The notes under the pieces are model-generated. The model worked only from the letters and a program-made list of their open reading frames with translations. It was not told where the DNA came from and searched no databases. From Cryptomeria japonica (Eukaryota; Streptophyta; Pinopsida; Cupressales; Cupressaceae): a stretch of DNA of 64,000 nt. The position numbers and the translations under genes were made by a program. The stretch spans positions 719,959,867 to 720,023,866 of the forward strand of contig NC_081413.1 of assembly GCF_030272615.1 (NCBI RefSeq), in the 5' to 3' direction. Below, in pieces: positions 33,039 to 44,253 of the stretch; within the stretch, counting starts at the first letter, position 1; each line of letters begins with the position of its first letter.

Positions 33039-33191
33039 ATTAAGGGAAACACTTGTGTTATGGTGAATGTTTTACTTGTTGTGAATGTTGTTATAACACT
33101 TTGGATTGCATGAAAAGTTTTAAGTAAACTGGTTAACTATTTTTACTGATCTGGATTTAAAGTGTTATTATTTTTGCTAGCACTAATTCAT

Positions 33192-33357
33192 CCTCCTATA
33201 AATAATAAGTCTCCTAAGAATCATTCATTATGTGCATACCATAAAGTTCTTGGACATTCCACAAGTGAATGTAAGGCTTTGAATGACAAGATTCAATAAC
33301 TTCATCAATCAGGTTTCATTGATCTTTCGTGTATTGATATGTCTTCTTGTTCTTCTT
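33192..33357 (+). pseudogene. E8 gag knuckle relic
   Basis: A short frame encodes CAYHKVLGHSTSEC followed by ALNDKIQ, a stop, and an HQSGFIDLS block. The spacing and the DKIQ continuation are like the E3 knuckle (CQFHRQPGHDTEKC ... GKIQDLID), so this is a gag-type relic of the same broad lineage, on the plus strand. The left part of the element is missing; the sequence meets the truncated E1 LTR at 33038. About 940 bp downstream is a polypurine tract with the same orientation. Confidence 0.7.
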
Positions 33358-34294
33358 TTCATAGAACATGACATCAAGGTATGTATCTATCTTTCTCTCT
33401 ATCTTATTTCAACATGTTGTTCATTCTTATCATGTATCTTCTTCACCTGTAATGGTGCATCTCTATCTCTCACCCACTATGGTAACTATCTATCTACTTC
33501 TTTCCCTCTTTGGCTCTTATCAAAATCTATCTTATCGGTAGTGGCTTTCCTCCATAGCGAGGCTGGTTCTACATAGCATTTATCTTTTTATCCTTATCAG
33601 TAGTGGCCTTCCTTCTGAGCGAGGTTGGTGCTACTTATCTTTTGGTAGTGACCTTCCCTCTAAGAAAGGTTGGTGCTACTTATCTTTCAGTAGTGGTCTT
33701 CCGTCTAAGCGAGGTTGGTGCTACTTATCTTTGATCATCTAGAATAACACAACTTTGTAGATCTATCTTTTTTATCATCATGATATCTACATGACCGCTA
33801 GTGATAGATCAAGCTAGTGTATGGGTCATGTACTGTCTCTTTGACATTTATTGCTTCTCTGACTTCTGAGTGCATTCTTCCTTGAAGTGATCAATCCTTA
33901 CATTCTTCTCTTCATTTTAGAATTCCTCTATATGTTGTTTCTTATTATTTTGGGGACGACGCATGATATTGAAACAAAATTTTACATCAAGGTCTCTTTT
34001 ACTTTGCTAACTCAAGATCGTAGTGTCTTTGTTATGTGCTTTTGTGTGTGCGCTATCTATTTCTTTATCATGTTCTAACCCTTTTGTCTTGGGATTTTCT
34101 TTTTCTCTAACCCTATTCTTGTGCAGGTCCTTCTATCTAATGCATTTATTTTGTAGGTCTTCAGCTTAGAGGTATACTTCCTTGGCTTGGAGATTTATTT
34201 GCTTCCCCTATAGTATCCTTTTAGTATCATGATGTTATTTGTTTTTCAGTAGTTTTCCTTTAGCGTGCATATTCATGTTCATTCATAAGACCGC
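33358..34294 (+). other. E8 3' interior, non-coding
   Basis: Pyrimidine-rich sequence without a supported ORF, holding the tandem repeat at 33533-33732. Confidence 0.5.
33533..33732. repeat. Four-copy tandem repeat in E8
   Basis: Four imperfect units containing GTAGTGGCCTTCC, AGCGAGGTTGGTGCTAC and TTATCTTT. The last three have a period of about 52 bp and the first is more diverged. Confidence 0.85.
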
Positions 34295-34311
34295 TAAAGT
34301 GGGGGGAAAAA
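34295..34311 (+). other. E8 polypurine tract
   Basis: AAAGTGGGGGGAAAAA precedes the LTR start TGTAGTGTC. It is the plus-strand equivalent of the E3/E5/E6 tract. Confidence 0.8.
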
Positions 34312-35843
34312 TGTAGTGTCAAAAATTACATACCCCTTTGTAATTTGACCTACATCTTTTGTAATCACTTTGGTGTCCATTCCCCTAGCACCTGAGTAGG
34401 CTCACTTCAGCCCTTGCATCAACTTTTTCCCTCTCAGGATGCTCGAGACCCCCTTTTTTGGTAGCTCCCTCATGGCATCAGTCTTGTTAGCCACATGTCT
34501 CCCTTGTCTCCTATCATTTTGGAGAGTGATTCATTAGAGTGATTCATTAGGACACTAGCATGCCACACATAACTCTACGCGTTGTGTATTCATCTTGCAA
34601 AATTTCAAGGTTTGAATGTCGGTTCTGAGCATGCCTTTCCACTTGTCACTTGTACATGTCAGTGGAAACGTTGCTGAATCTTCTAAATGACTTGCCAACT
34701 CTCTTTTTCCCTCTTCTCCTCTCTTTTTAAACCAATATTTTTTCTTTAGCTCTCTCTCTTAGACTCACTTAGAGTCTCTTGGTCTCTCTCTAGCTCTCTA
34801 GAACTATTCTCTATTCTCTTGGCTCTTACAGCTTGCTCTTATTCTCATGCACTTCCTACAACAATCCTTCATTTGTTACAGTGCTCTAAAGCTCTCACAG
34901 TAATATCTTTGTATCTAAATTGGCTTTTGTCCAACCTATTTGATAATATCTATCTATTTATCCTATCTTTGAGCATATTGGGATTCCACATCCCTTATCC
35001 ATAAAATCAATTATCATTTATCATTTATCTTATCTTTCATTTATTTTATTAATATATCTATCTATCTAGCTATCTATGGAGGTGGAAACACCAAAATAGG
35101 TATTTGACAAAGGCAAGTCCCCAAGAAGCCCCAAACATTTTTCCTTTCTGGCTTGTGGTGCAAGATGCATTAGAAAAGGTTTATTTGGCTCGAGGCTTCA
35201 TAGCGTGGACCTATTGTTTGTCTCTTCCATTTTCTCTTATTTCATTTTATTTCCTATTTGTCTATATTTTTATATTATCATACTTCTTTCATTTATCTAT
35301 ACGACCGCCAGACCTTTCTCTATGCATTTCTTTGTTTCTATTTATATATGAGGGAAGGGCCCCACACTAGAGTCCTAGTTCCACATGTTTGTCCTAGTCA
35401 TAGCGAGATACCAAAGCTGTCTAAAAGGTTTGTCTATCTTGTATTATCTTAGTCCTATATCTCGTATCCCCTGGCTCAGCCTTAGCACCAATTTAAGTGA
35501 GGTAGCAGCAGATAGTTTGTTCTCTAAGATTCATCATCTTAGAGGTAACAAATTCCCATCTCTACATCTTTAACCCAGATATCCATCTAACCCTCAAGTA
35601 CCCTTCAAGCATTTAATGCTTTGGCTAAGTTAATCCTTTAACCCTTGGATAAAGCCTTTATCCAATAAGTTAACCACATGAGGTTAACCATCATATCTCT
35701 TCAAGCCTTTAATGCTTTATCCTTATCCTCTCAAACCTTCTCATGATGCCACTTGTCACCATTGAATTGGTGGAAGTTGCAAACATGGCTTGAGGATCAA
35801 GGCCTCCTCATGCAATCCTAGCCATCCAATTACCCATTTCCTC

Positions 35844-35850
35844 TATAAAT
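35844..35850 (+). promoter_or_regulatory. TATA box in E8 LTR
   Basis: TATAAAT about 1.5 kb into the LTR, followed by short CTCTCATTATCAAGG-type repeats. Confidence 0.45.
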
Positions 35851-36130
35851 ACTTGACTCGTGCTCTCATTTTCAAGAGGCTCTCATTATCAAGGTCCTCT
35901 CATTATCAAGGTTCTTTCATTATCAAGCTACACATTATGCTACACAAGTTCCTCTCATATGTACAAGCATTTTAGAAGCATTTATATCATAATTACCATT
36001 AGCATTTACCCATATTAACATAACATTTTCATTATCACAAGCATAATACTTTCATTATCATAGATCAATTTCAATAGCATGTTTATTATCATATAGATCT
36101 TAATTGCATAACATATATATCATTTTATCA

Positions 36131-36621
36131 CAGCACTCATCCTTTAAGTTGTAATTCTGAAAGTAAAGTGCTCAATGATCTAATAGAAAAACCATGACTT
36201 AAGGAATGCTTGGAGATAGACAACAATGAAATGTCTTGGAATGGATTGATTGTTTAAACTATTTTATTAATTAAATCATTTTTATATATAATGTTTCATT
36301 GGTGTGTCACTTACTTTATGGTCATTTGACTGTCACATTTTTTGTGTGCACACTTACAGTCAGAAGGTGGACCTTAAGAACTTTGTTGAAATCATAAACA
36401 CCATAGTATGAAAATTTGAAATTCTCCATCATGAAGGGGATATTCTAGATATGGATACCATAGAAAGGAAACAGGAGGAATCAGTTGGACCTTCCAAGAG
36501 AAACAGAGCCAACTTGAAGAAGAAGTCCCTTAATCAAGAAATTCAGGAACTTAAGAAAATTTCTCTCAACATGACACAACTGGAAGCTAAGGCCATGGAT
36601 GCCTTTAAAAATTTGTACTAG
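36131..36621 (+). pseudogene. Possible decayed exon pair with 3' UTR, unrecognised
   Basis: A frame from about 36131 to 36253 (LKECLEIDNNEMSW near its end) is preceded by a TTATCACAG acceptor-like site and followed by a GT. A second frame from 36361 or so to TAG 36619-36621 follows CACTTACAGTCAG. It encodes a charged, helix-prone tail (RKQEESVGPSKRNRANLKKK) ending FKNLY. Each part has one TGA (about 36223 and 36409-36411) where TGG would read through. AATAAA lies 158 bp downstream (36779). I do not recognise the protein; it may be a host-gene fragment or chance. Confidence 0.3.
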
Positions 36622-36778
36622 TTCTACCTCTGTATTGTCTGTTTGTTGGTTAGTGGCTTTTTGTTGGTATTTTGCTGAATCTTGGTTACCGTTTTAAAAT
36701 GATTATTTTTTTATGCAACTTTTTGTACTAGTTCCTTGTTAAAGGGTTTTGAGTCCCTTAAAAACCTGTTTGTTCCGT

Positions 36779-36784
36779 AATAAA
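36779..36784 (+). promoter_or_regulatory. AATAAA polyadenylation-like signal
   Basis: Canonical hexamer downstream of the frame ending at 36621. In AT-rich DNA it may be chance. Confidence 0.25.
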
Positions 36785-38396
36785 AAACTCAAGATGTAAG
36801 ATTGGATTTGTATATTTAATCACCTTTTTCTCTAACCTATAAAATCAAGTGCAAGATCTATGATGATTCAAAGTTATTTGTTCATGTGTACCCCAAAAAC
36901 TAAGTAGGTATGAACATAGTTGTGGGTTTTTTAATGGTTTTAATGTTTCTATGATCAAATTTTAAGAAAATAACAAAAAAAAAATAGATAATGATAACTC
37001 CACTTATCAATCAAATTTGAAAAGTTAAGAAAAAACTTAGAAACCAATTTCTCATTGATTAGTATTCACACAATCAACCACAACACTAATGAAATCATCA
37101 AATAAAATGAAATATTACCAGTACCATGTGTAGAATCATAAATTGTATACCTTGTACAATGACACGGTATGTTTAGCACCCATTTTGGAGATTGAACCTA
37201 ACCTAGAGTAAATATGCTTGATTTGGGTCTAGATTTTAAATATTAGTCTCCTTGTGGCTCAGACTTTGTGCAACCATAAAGGGATGGAATAGGGTTCTTA
37301 GCATCCCTATCCTCCAATTTTGGCTCAAAATTCAAATATGATAATATCATTTTTAGTTCTTTAATGAATATAATATTATTTTGGTATCTCCCAAAATGGT
37401 TGTTTATGAAAATTGTTAGTTTCATATTAAAGAAACTCCATCTGTTATTTGCAGCACCTTCTAAGACCTTCTAGGAATCTCTCTCCAATTCTAAACTATC
37501 AATATCGGTCAAGTAAATAAGTATGAGGGGACAATCAAAGCATACAAAAATCTATTATCAAGTGTCATTCATTATACATGATTTATTTTTATTATCATGT
37601 AATAATTTTTTAAGAGGATATCATGAAGGAAATTCAAAACTACCTTACATGAGATTCAAGTAAGGATTACATGCCTAAGCTAATCATTTGTGTTTATGTT
37701 AAATTAATTTGTGTCTTTTGGCCTGGGGGAAGTTGACATTTTGTTATTGCTATGGGGGTGCGAATACTTACATGAGGTTTGATTTTAGCAAGACCCTACA
37801 TAGCACAACATTTTACCCTCTTCTCATGTGTGCAAGTTCAAATATTAAGGTTACAATTGAGACAATGATATAGTCAAACAAATAACATAGTGAAAAATAG
37901 TTTTAGACATTGAATAGACAAAAACCCTAGGGCTAGGGTGTTCATTTCCCTTGTACTACTAGTTTAACCCAAGTTTTTATGAGATAGGTGTGCAAAGCTT
38001 CCTAATCATGTTTTGGACACCAAATCGTTATGAAACCACCTTCTAAACAAAAGCACCCGTCGCTTGTGTCCAACATAATCAATGCCAAACTTTAGCACCA
38101 AGTTCCTCATTGTATCTAATGTTTCCATATTTGTAACCCTCCTATTCATTTGTATTTTATTTTTTCATATTTTTTAAGTCTTGTTCAATTTAGTTTTCCT
38201 TAACCTAGTTTTCTTACACAAGCACATAACCAATCTTAATCACATGTAATTAGAAAGAGTGTAAGTCTAAGAAAGCATTGGCTCTTCCTTGTGGACATCA
38301 AACCAAGCCCTCTCACATCTCTAATATTTTATGGGTGAATGATTTGACCTAGGCTAATGCACATGTTGGTCTAGGGTCACTTTTCCTTACACTACA
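36785..38396. other. No supported gene
   Basis: AT-rich sequence with stops in all frames and only short random ORFs. I see nothing to annotate except the tentative LTR end at 38396. Confidence 0.5.
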
Positions 38397-38399
38397 TTT

Positions 38400-38414
38400 T
38401 GGTGAACCCAATTC
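38400..38414 (+). other. Primer-site-like sequence after ACACTACA
   Basis: TGGTGAACCCAATTC follows a possible LTR end with the same 3-base spacer (TTT) as in E3. If real, it means a second interior to the right of the E8 LTR. Confidence 0.4.
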
Positions 38415-39557
38415 AACTTACACTTTCAATTCTTCTAATCCATTTGTTAATTATATAGGTGGATTTATTCATTGATTAGACATCTCTATTGCATATGTGG
38501 CATATGTTATATTTTAGAAAGAAAATGTGTTTCATTGAATATTCAATTAGTTGATTAATTTATTAGAAATCATAAAAAAGAGGAAATAACATGTTCTTGT
38601 CAAAATTAAATCTTTTATTTTTATAGCATGTTTTATTTCCTTTCTATAAAAAATTGAGGTGTTGCTCTAAACCTCATTTCATGTCATCAATAGGCATATA
38701 CATTGGCATTTGGATCACTTGTTTAAATCTCTCTTCCATATTGTGCTTCTTGTATTATTTCCATTTGTCCCTCTTTAGCTAAGTTGTTAATAAAATATTT
38801 TTCTATGATCCCTCTTCCAATATTTTTTCTACTCATAAGGACATTTTGGTGTAATAGGATGAAATTATAGATACTTTTTTTAATATCCTTTTTCTTACTC
38901 TTTGTTCCTCTTTGTTATGACAATGCATGACATGCATGAAAGAAGAGCCCATTGTCAAAATATGGTTAATACAATTTATGTTTCTGATCTTCACCAAGAA
39001 CCTATCAAATTGCCAATTCTTGTGCATATTCAAAAAGATGTTCCCCAACCCCAAACTAAGCCTATTAATAGCATAGACATCTTAAATGCATCTATCTAAA
39101 AGATGCCAAGAGATATCAGTCGCAAGGCACCTATGTTGAAATTGTTATTAAGAATAGGTAGGATCTTGAGACAAATATCTCTCAACATATTTTAAATAGA
39201 TTTATTTAAGATATTTGTGCTAGTATTATCAATAGTGTGACATGTAATTTCTTAATTTATAATATTTTTCATTTGTCTAAATAAAGTATTATTTTTCAAT
39301 AAAAATGATACCTATAATATTTATTAAAATATATAATAGAAATTTCATCTATTAAAAATTATTGATACATTTCATATGTTTTCAAATGCTTGACATATTA
39401 AAAGACAATGAATGAGACATTTCATCTTAAACCAAAAATATTAATAGATGAATTGTATTTAATAATGTATACATTACATAAAATTATTATGTTTCCAAGG
39501 ATTTGAGTTTGTCTTCCTCATCTTTCTTTTTGGTCAGTTGCTTCCCTATTTTCATTT
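38415..39557. other. No supported gene (short open frame at 38902-39099)
   Basis: Very AT-rich. A 65-codon frame (38902-39099) encodes a plausible but unrecognised peptide with HQEPIKLPILVHI. No start context, domain or repeat supports it as a gene. Confidence 0.35.
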
Positions 39558-39955
39558 TTAATAGTAATTATATGAAAGTGGTGATGATATTTTGAGTTCA
39601 TGCAAGGACTTAACACATGATATAGCAATAAATGTTAAGCCTTCTCTTTCTCTCAATCCCATATCAATTTTTTCCTTGGAAAGAGTCAATCCTTGTAATT
39701 TATGGATAATTAGTGCTCAGGCCAATTGTAAGGGCAATTGAAGTGTGTGCCCCATTTTTATTGGTGAAATTGGAATTAAAGTTGGAGATGCATCTTCAAA
39801 TGGAATCCTTGAGTAATTATTAAATTCAATTATAACATTTGTAGGTGCATCTTGTGGGGCATTTTCTTTTGAACATATCCTAATGCTCCATTCACATGAC
39901 CTTATTATATCCATAGATTGGATGTTAACATGACCTTTCCATCCTTAGCGATTAA
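39558..39955 (-). pseudogene. PIF1-like DNA helicase, C-terminal fragment
   Basis: Minus-strand motifs occur in the order typical of the C-terminal half of plant PIF1-type helicases. These are KVMLTSNLW, GHVNGALGYV, TNVIIEFNNY, LQLPLQLA then a stop, ALIIHKLQGLTLSKEKIDMG and GLTFIAISCVKSLHEL, ending SPLSYNYY at 39558. The family aligns as VMLxxNLW...GLVNGaxG...LRLAWAxTIHKSQGLTL...GLTFVAxSRVxSL. A stop stands where Trp is expected (39717-39719), two stops and a frameshift lie near 39890-39930, and the ATPase Walker motifs are absent. PIF1-like helicases occur as host genes and in Helitrons. No Rep domain or Helitron end is visible, so the source is open. Confidence 0.8.
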
Positions 39956-40707
39956 TGATTCAACATTTAATTCATCATTCTTACCTCTTGTTGGAGGGTG
40001 TTTGGACCAATATGGGGGCCCAAAAAGTAGCCACTCCACTTTTTGGCCCCCCATGAGACCATATCATGATCATGTTATAATATCCTCATGTTTTGTTCAA
40101 ATAAACATAAAAGGAGAAAAAATTCTTTTATATCCTTTGTGTTGTGATAAACCCATGGTTGTGCGACTCAATAGTAGTACTCTACGCTTTCATTCATACA
40201 ATGGTAATTTTACATCCCCTCTTTGAGAAAACATCATCAAGATGTTTCTAAGATTCTAGGGAGCTCAAAGAAGTATTGGTGATATTTTGTGTCAAATTTG
40301 GATTAGATAGGTAGATTGAATTATGTTTTCTAATTGGAAATTTGTTTCATTCTTAGGAATTGATAATGCACCCCTAAATATTTCAAATACTAAATCATGT
40401 CCTTGTAAAAACCCTCCTAAATAGTAGCCATGACAAATACAAAACAAAACATATTAGTGCAAATAGAAAACAATAGTAAAGAACTTAAGGAATTAATCTC
40501 AATGTTGAAAGATCCTAAAACAACAAACACTCATAGGAAAAACCTTGTTGAATCGCTACATTCTATTGTCTTTCATGTAGTTTCAGTGAGTGAGAAAATA
40601 AAGACTTGGTTTGATAAGAGGAAATAGAAATAACAGTTTTACATAGATAAACTATCATACTATTTGTTTGCAGGTTTTGCTACCTAAATCTATAACACCC
40701 ACATAGG
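39956..40707. other. Unassigned stretch before E6
   Basis: Just upstream of the helicase relic on its strand I see no further helicase motif. A 66-codon plus-strand frame (40430-40627) is Lys-rich and unrecognised. ATAGG (40703-40707) precedes the E6 LTR. Confidence 0.4.
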
Positions 40708-41043
40708 TGTAAAGTGGAAAATTTGAGGCTTAGAAAATTCACCACATGAAAGGGGGAAATCACTAAGCTGATTTTTACGTAGAGGACTTTACATTCAAAA
40801 GAGGGGATGAATCCACTAGATTGAATCCTAAATGATGCAAGGAATGAATACTAAGTAGATTAGTTGTGTTTGGAATGTGTTTGATGCTCTTTTGTGAGTT
40901 GAATGGGTAAAAGTGTTGGGATTGAAGATAAAATAGGCAAAAAAAGTGAGCTACAGATTCAAGATTTCATTGTGCACCTGGATCAGAGAAGTTTGAGATG
41001 ATTCAAAGCCTCTCTGTGAAATCTACAAAAGTTGCAGGGACAG
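40708..41043 (-). repeat. E6 3' LTR, left part
   Basis: TGTAAAGTGGAAAATTTG... with GACTTTACATTCAAAAGAGG words shared with the E3 LTR. It is broken at about 41044 by L1. Confidence 0.75.
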
Positions 41044-42008
41044 TGTGTAGAACACAAGATATCATTGAGAGGGGGTGAATCATTCATTATAAATAATTTT
41101 CAACTATGTGTGTGCAACCGGTAAAGTAATTAAAACACTAGTAATCAATCACACATAAAGAATGCATCACACAACACCAGATATACGAGGAAACCCCAAT
41201 GTGAGAAAAACCTCAATGAGAAATGTTGCTAGAGACTACTTCTCCAATCCAACCTCACAATGGAATAATAATTTTACAATAATTTAGGGCACCAACCCCT
41301 AGAAATTTATGGGCACCAACCCAAAGGAGCACCAACCCCTACACTATTTTGAGCACCAACTCAAGGAAAACCAACCCCTGCACCAAGCACCCACTAAGTG
41401 AAATACAATGAAATCTCCTTGTTACAAATGAAATTTTGTAACTCTTGCAATCAATCTCTTTTGTCGGTTTTAGCTCTTCTCTGTCTCACAGCTTCTTTTA
41501 CTACTAGTTATCTATTCACTCTCTTTGACCCCTTACCATTCAGCCTCTTCCTTTCCTGACTTCCTCTGATCCTTACTCTACATGCATTCACTCTCTGATG
41601 CCTTCTTACTGGTTCAAACATTGCTAGTTCACTTGATTGTTAACTCTATGACAGTTCACCGATTACTTTGTTACTTAACGGTTAAACCCCTCTTATCAGT
41701 TAAACCTCTCCTCCCGGTTTTAGTTCAAATACTCAGTTGCTCCAATATTTTCAATCACACTCAATCAGATCAAGTCTTTGTTCACTCAAACACTCTCTTC
41801 TTTGGCCACTGCCATCATCAATTTAGATCTTCAATCTACATATTTATAATCAATCTTTCCTGCCAAAATGGAAAATCAAACCTTACGTCCTAGGGTTTTC
41901 TTCATTAACCCAATCTGTATCAAATAAAATCGGAGCTCATCTCTGAGATTAACAACCTACAACAAAAATAAATAGCACTGACAAATCTCTTCTTTCAATA
42001 AACGTTTA
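41044..42008 (-). repeat. L1 LTR-like unit, left part
   Basis: Begins TGTGTAGAACACAAG with a GAGAGGGGGTGAATC block like the inner ends of the copia-type LTRs. Its other part is 61264-62122, ending GCCAACA. Joined length is about 1.8 kb, with no coding sequence. A clean target duplication was not found, so the boundaries are approximate. Confidence 0.5.
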
Positions 42009-42517
42009 TGTAATGTCAACAAAATGTAATGGTGGGTGAAAATGTGTAAATGAGAGATCAAGAAGAAAACTGCCCTTTCCCTCCAAGGAGAGATGAGAGT
42101 TTCACTATGGATTTCCCTTCAAATGCTTTTCAACTATTACATTGGAAGAGGGGGGAAAATTCACTAGATTCAACATCCAAAGAAGAAGATAGAATTCTGA
42201 ATGAAATGGGAATGATAAGTTAATCCCCTCTTCCTATTTCAAATGAAAAGGAATTGATTGAATTATGTAGTGCAAAAGTGACAAAGAACTAATTATAACT
42301 TGAGATCGAAGTATGGGATGAAGTTGTGCACCTGGATCTAGCAGTAATATGTTGAGACAAAGTCTCCCTATGAACTTGAGGAAAAGTTGCTCGGACCGTG
42401 GCGGAAATGTACACGGTCCTCCAAAAAATCTATGAAACAAAAAAGGGTTTTTCTACCTCTGCAAATGGATTCCAAATCCAAAAGTATAGTTGGGCACCTA
42501 CAACCTAAACAAAGAAT
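42009..42517 (-). repeat. E5 3' LTR, left part
   Basis: TGTAATGTCAAC..., matching 55875-56380. It holds the hairpin at 42393-42419 and is cut by E7. Confidence 0.85.
42393..42419. other. GGACCGTG...CACGGTCC hairpin, E5 3' LTR copy
   Basis: Perfect 8-bp arms with an 11-base loop. Confidence 0.7.
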
Positions 42518-43888
42518 GATGGTATGATGAATCAATAAGAATCTGGTCAACTACTAAGAGGGGGGCATGAATCAATACATAGAAAACTGACATAAACTTT
42601 TCACCAAACTCAAAATCAACCTCTCAAAGCAAACTCTATACTAACAAGTTAAACTGGTTGACTATTATAATAGACTAATAGTAAAACATCTTTGAAATTC
42701 TCAAAACCTTTTGACTAAATCATTCAAATACTTTACTGACAATAGTTAAAACATGTTTCAGATTGTTGTGGTTAACATAGTATATCAAAGTGGATTTAAT
42801 AGTTAAGCAATTTAACCATAGTAAACATAATCACAATAGCATTCACCCCTTGACACAGTATTGTTGATGTGGAAACCCAAATGGGAAAAACCATGGTGGG
42901 GATGAATACCCACAAGTATTCTGAACTCTTTTGAAGTTTTCCCTGTTAGGAGCCAAGCCTATTAAATCTTTACAATAAGTCCTATTAAGAACAGATCCTG
43001 TTATGGACCACCCGATTAAGGGATTGACTATAATGCCCTATTAGAAACAATACCCTATTAGGAGTAACCTTGGTAGAGGATTTGAAATCCAAGCTAATGG
43101 ACCACCTGGTTAGAGAATTTAGATAACACTAAGCTTGTTAGAGCTTACCCAGTTAAGGGATTTGACTGTTGTAATTGTTAGAAAACAACAGGGGTTTGTT
43201 GATTTGTTTGAATAATACTACACTTGCTTGTTCAAATCCTTTTCATGTTCCTATCTACCTTTACACATAATATAGATACATATCCTGGTTTGGCAACCAT
43301 AGTCTCTTACTCTCAACCATAAATTGCCAACACTACAACACAACAACTCATCGACCTTATAAACAAAATAATAGGTCGGTAACACATCACAAACCTAAAC
43401 ATCTCATAGAGATTACAAACAAATCAGTTCAAGTATGACCATTGCATTAGATAACAATCATTGTACATCATTCAAGATATCCTCAACTACTCCTTGATCC
43501 CTGCTTCATCGAACACTGTAACTCATCACGTAGTTTCCATTACATGCAATGAACTTGCTCATTCCTAAGACAAAAATCATTATCTCTACGTGCCAAAAAC
43601 CTTTTCAAACTCTTCTCATACAACATGCATACGTATCATAATCATTATCACTCACCATTAGATCATAAACCAATACAACTGATTCACCAAGCTCCATCGG
43701 TTAGGGTTTAGCATATCAACAGGTAGGGTTTACTGGTTGATCTCACTTATTCTCTAGTAACACCGGTTTCCTTCATAAGCTCACTTGCCTGTTACAAAAC
43801 AACATTATTACAACATCATTACCAGTTATAATTGACATCAATGACAACATAACATTTCATTAATGCATGCCTCATGCGAATGACAACA
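42518..43888 (-). repeat. E7 3' LTR
   Basis: 1371 bp, TGATGGTATG...GAATGACAACA, matching 48414-49813. Confidence 0.92.
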
Positions 43889-43903
43889 ATCTCCCCATTT
43901 GGC
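43889..43903 (-). other. E7 polypurine tract
   Basis: Minus strand AAATGGGGAGAT before the LTR start TGTTGTC. Confidence 0.8.
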
Positions 43904-44253
43904 ATTCATGGCAATACAAGTATCAATACCCTTGATTTCTATGATTGTGAATAGGAATCATGGTTTACATTTTACCATGTACTCTCCTTCAACTAAGTTT
44001 CCATGTCTTCAGTTGGTAACTGGCTATAGATCTTCTCTTTGTCAATCATATAGATCATATCCCCAATCATATATTTCTTCTCCCCCTTTGACAACAATGC
44101 CAAAGTGAAAGTAAAATATGCAATTTCAAACTTCATTGTTCTACAACATCAATCTGCAACTTGATGCTCCCCCTGTGGAATAACTCCACTCTACACCAAT
44201 CCTACTTCAAGATTTTCCAATTTTCTCTGAGACTGATGTACTCCACATCATGC

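Larger units (their letters stand above)
34312..38396 (+). repeat. E8 3' LTR (end tentative)
   Basis: The LTR start TGTAGTGT follows the polypurine tract. The inverted end ACACTACA at 38396 is followed at 38400 by a primer-site-like TGGTGAACCCAATTC, giving a 4.1-kb LTR if correct. A TATAAAT box lies at 35844-35850. No second copy exists in the window to confirm the right end, and the LTR may stop earlier. Apart from the possible exon pair at 36131-36621 I see no coding sequence. Confidence 0.4.

Noticed and set aside
39918-40226. 102-codon plus-strand frame with GGPKSSHSTFWPP
   Set aside because: It starts next to and overlaps the helicase relic on the opposite strand and lacks any recognised domain. 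It is more likely a shadow or chance frame.
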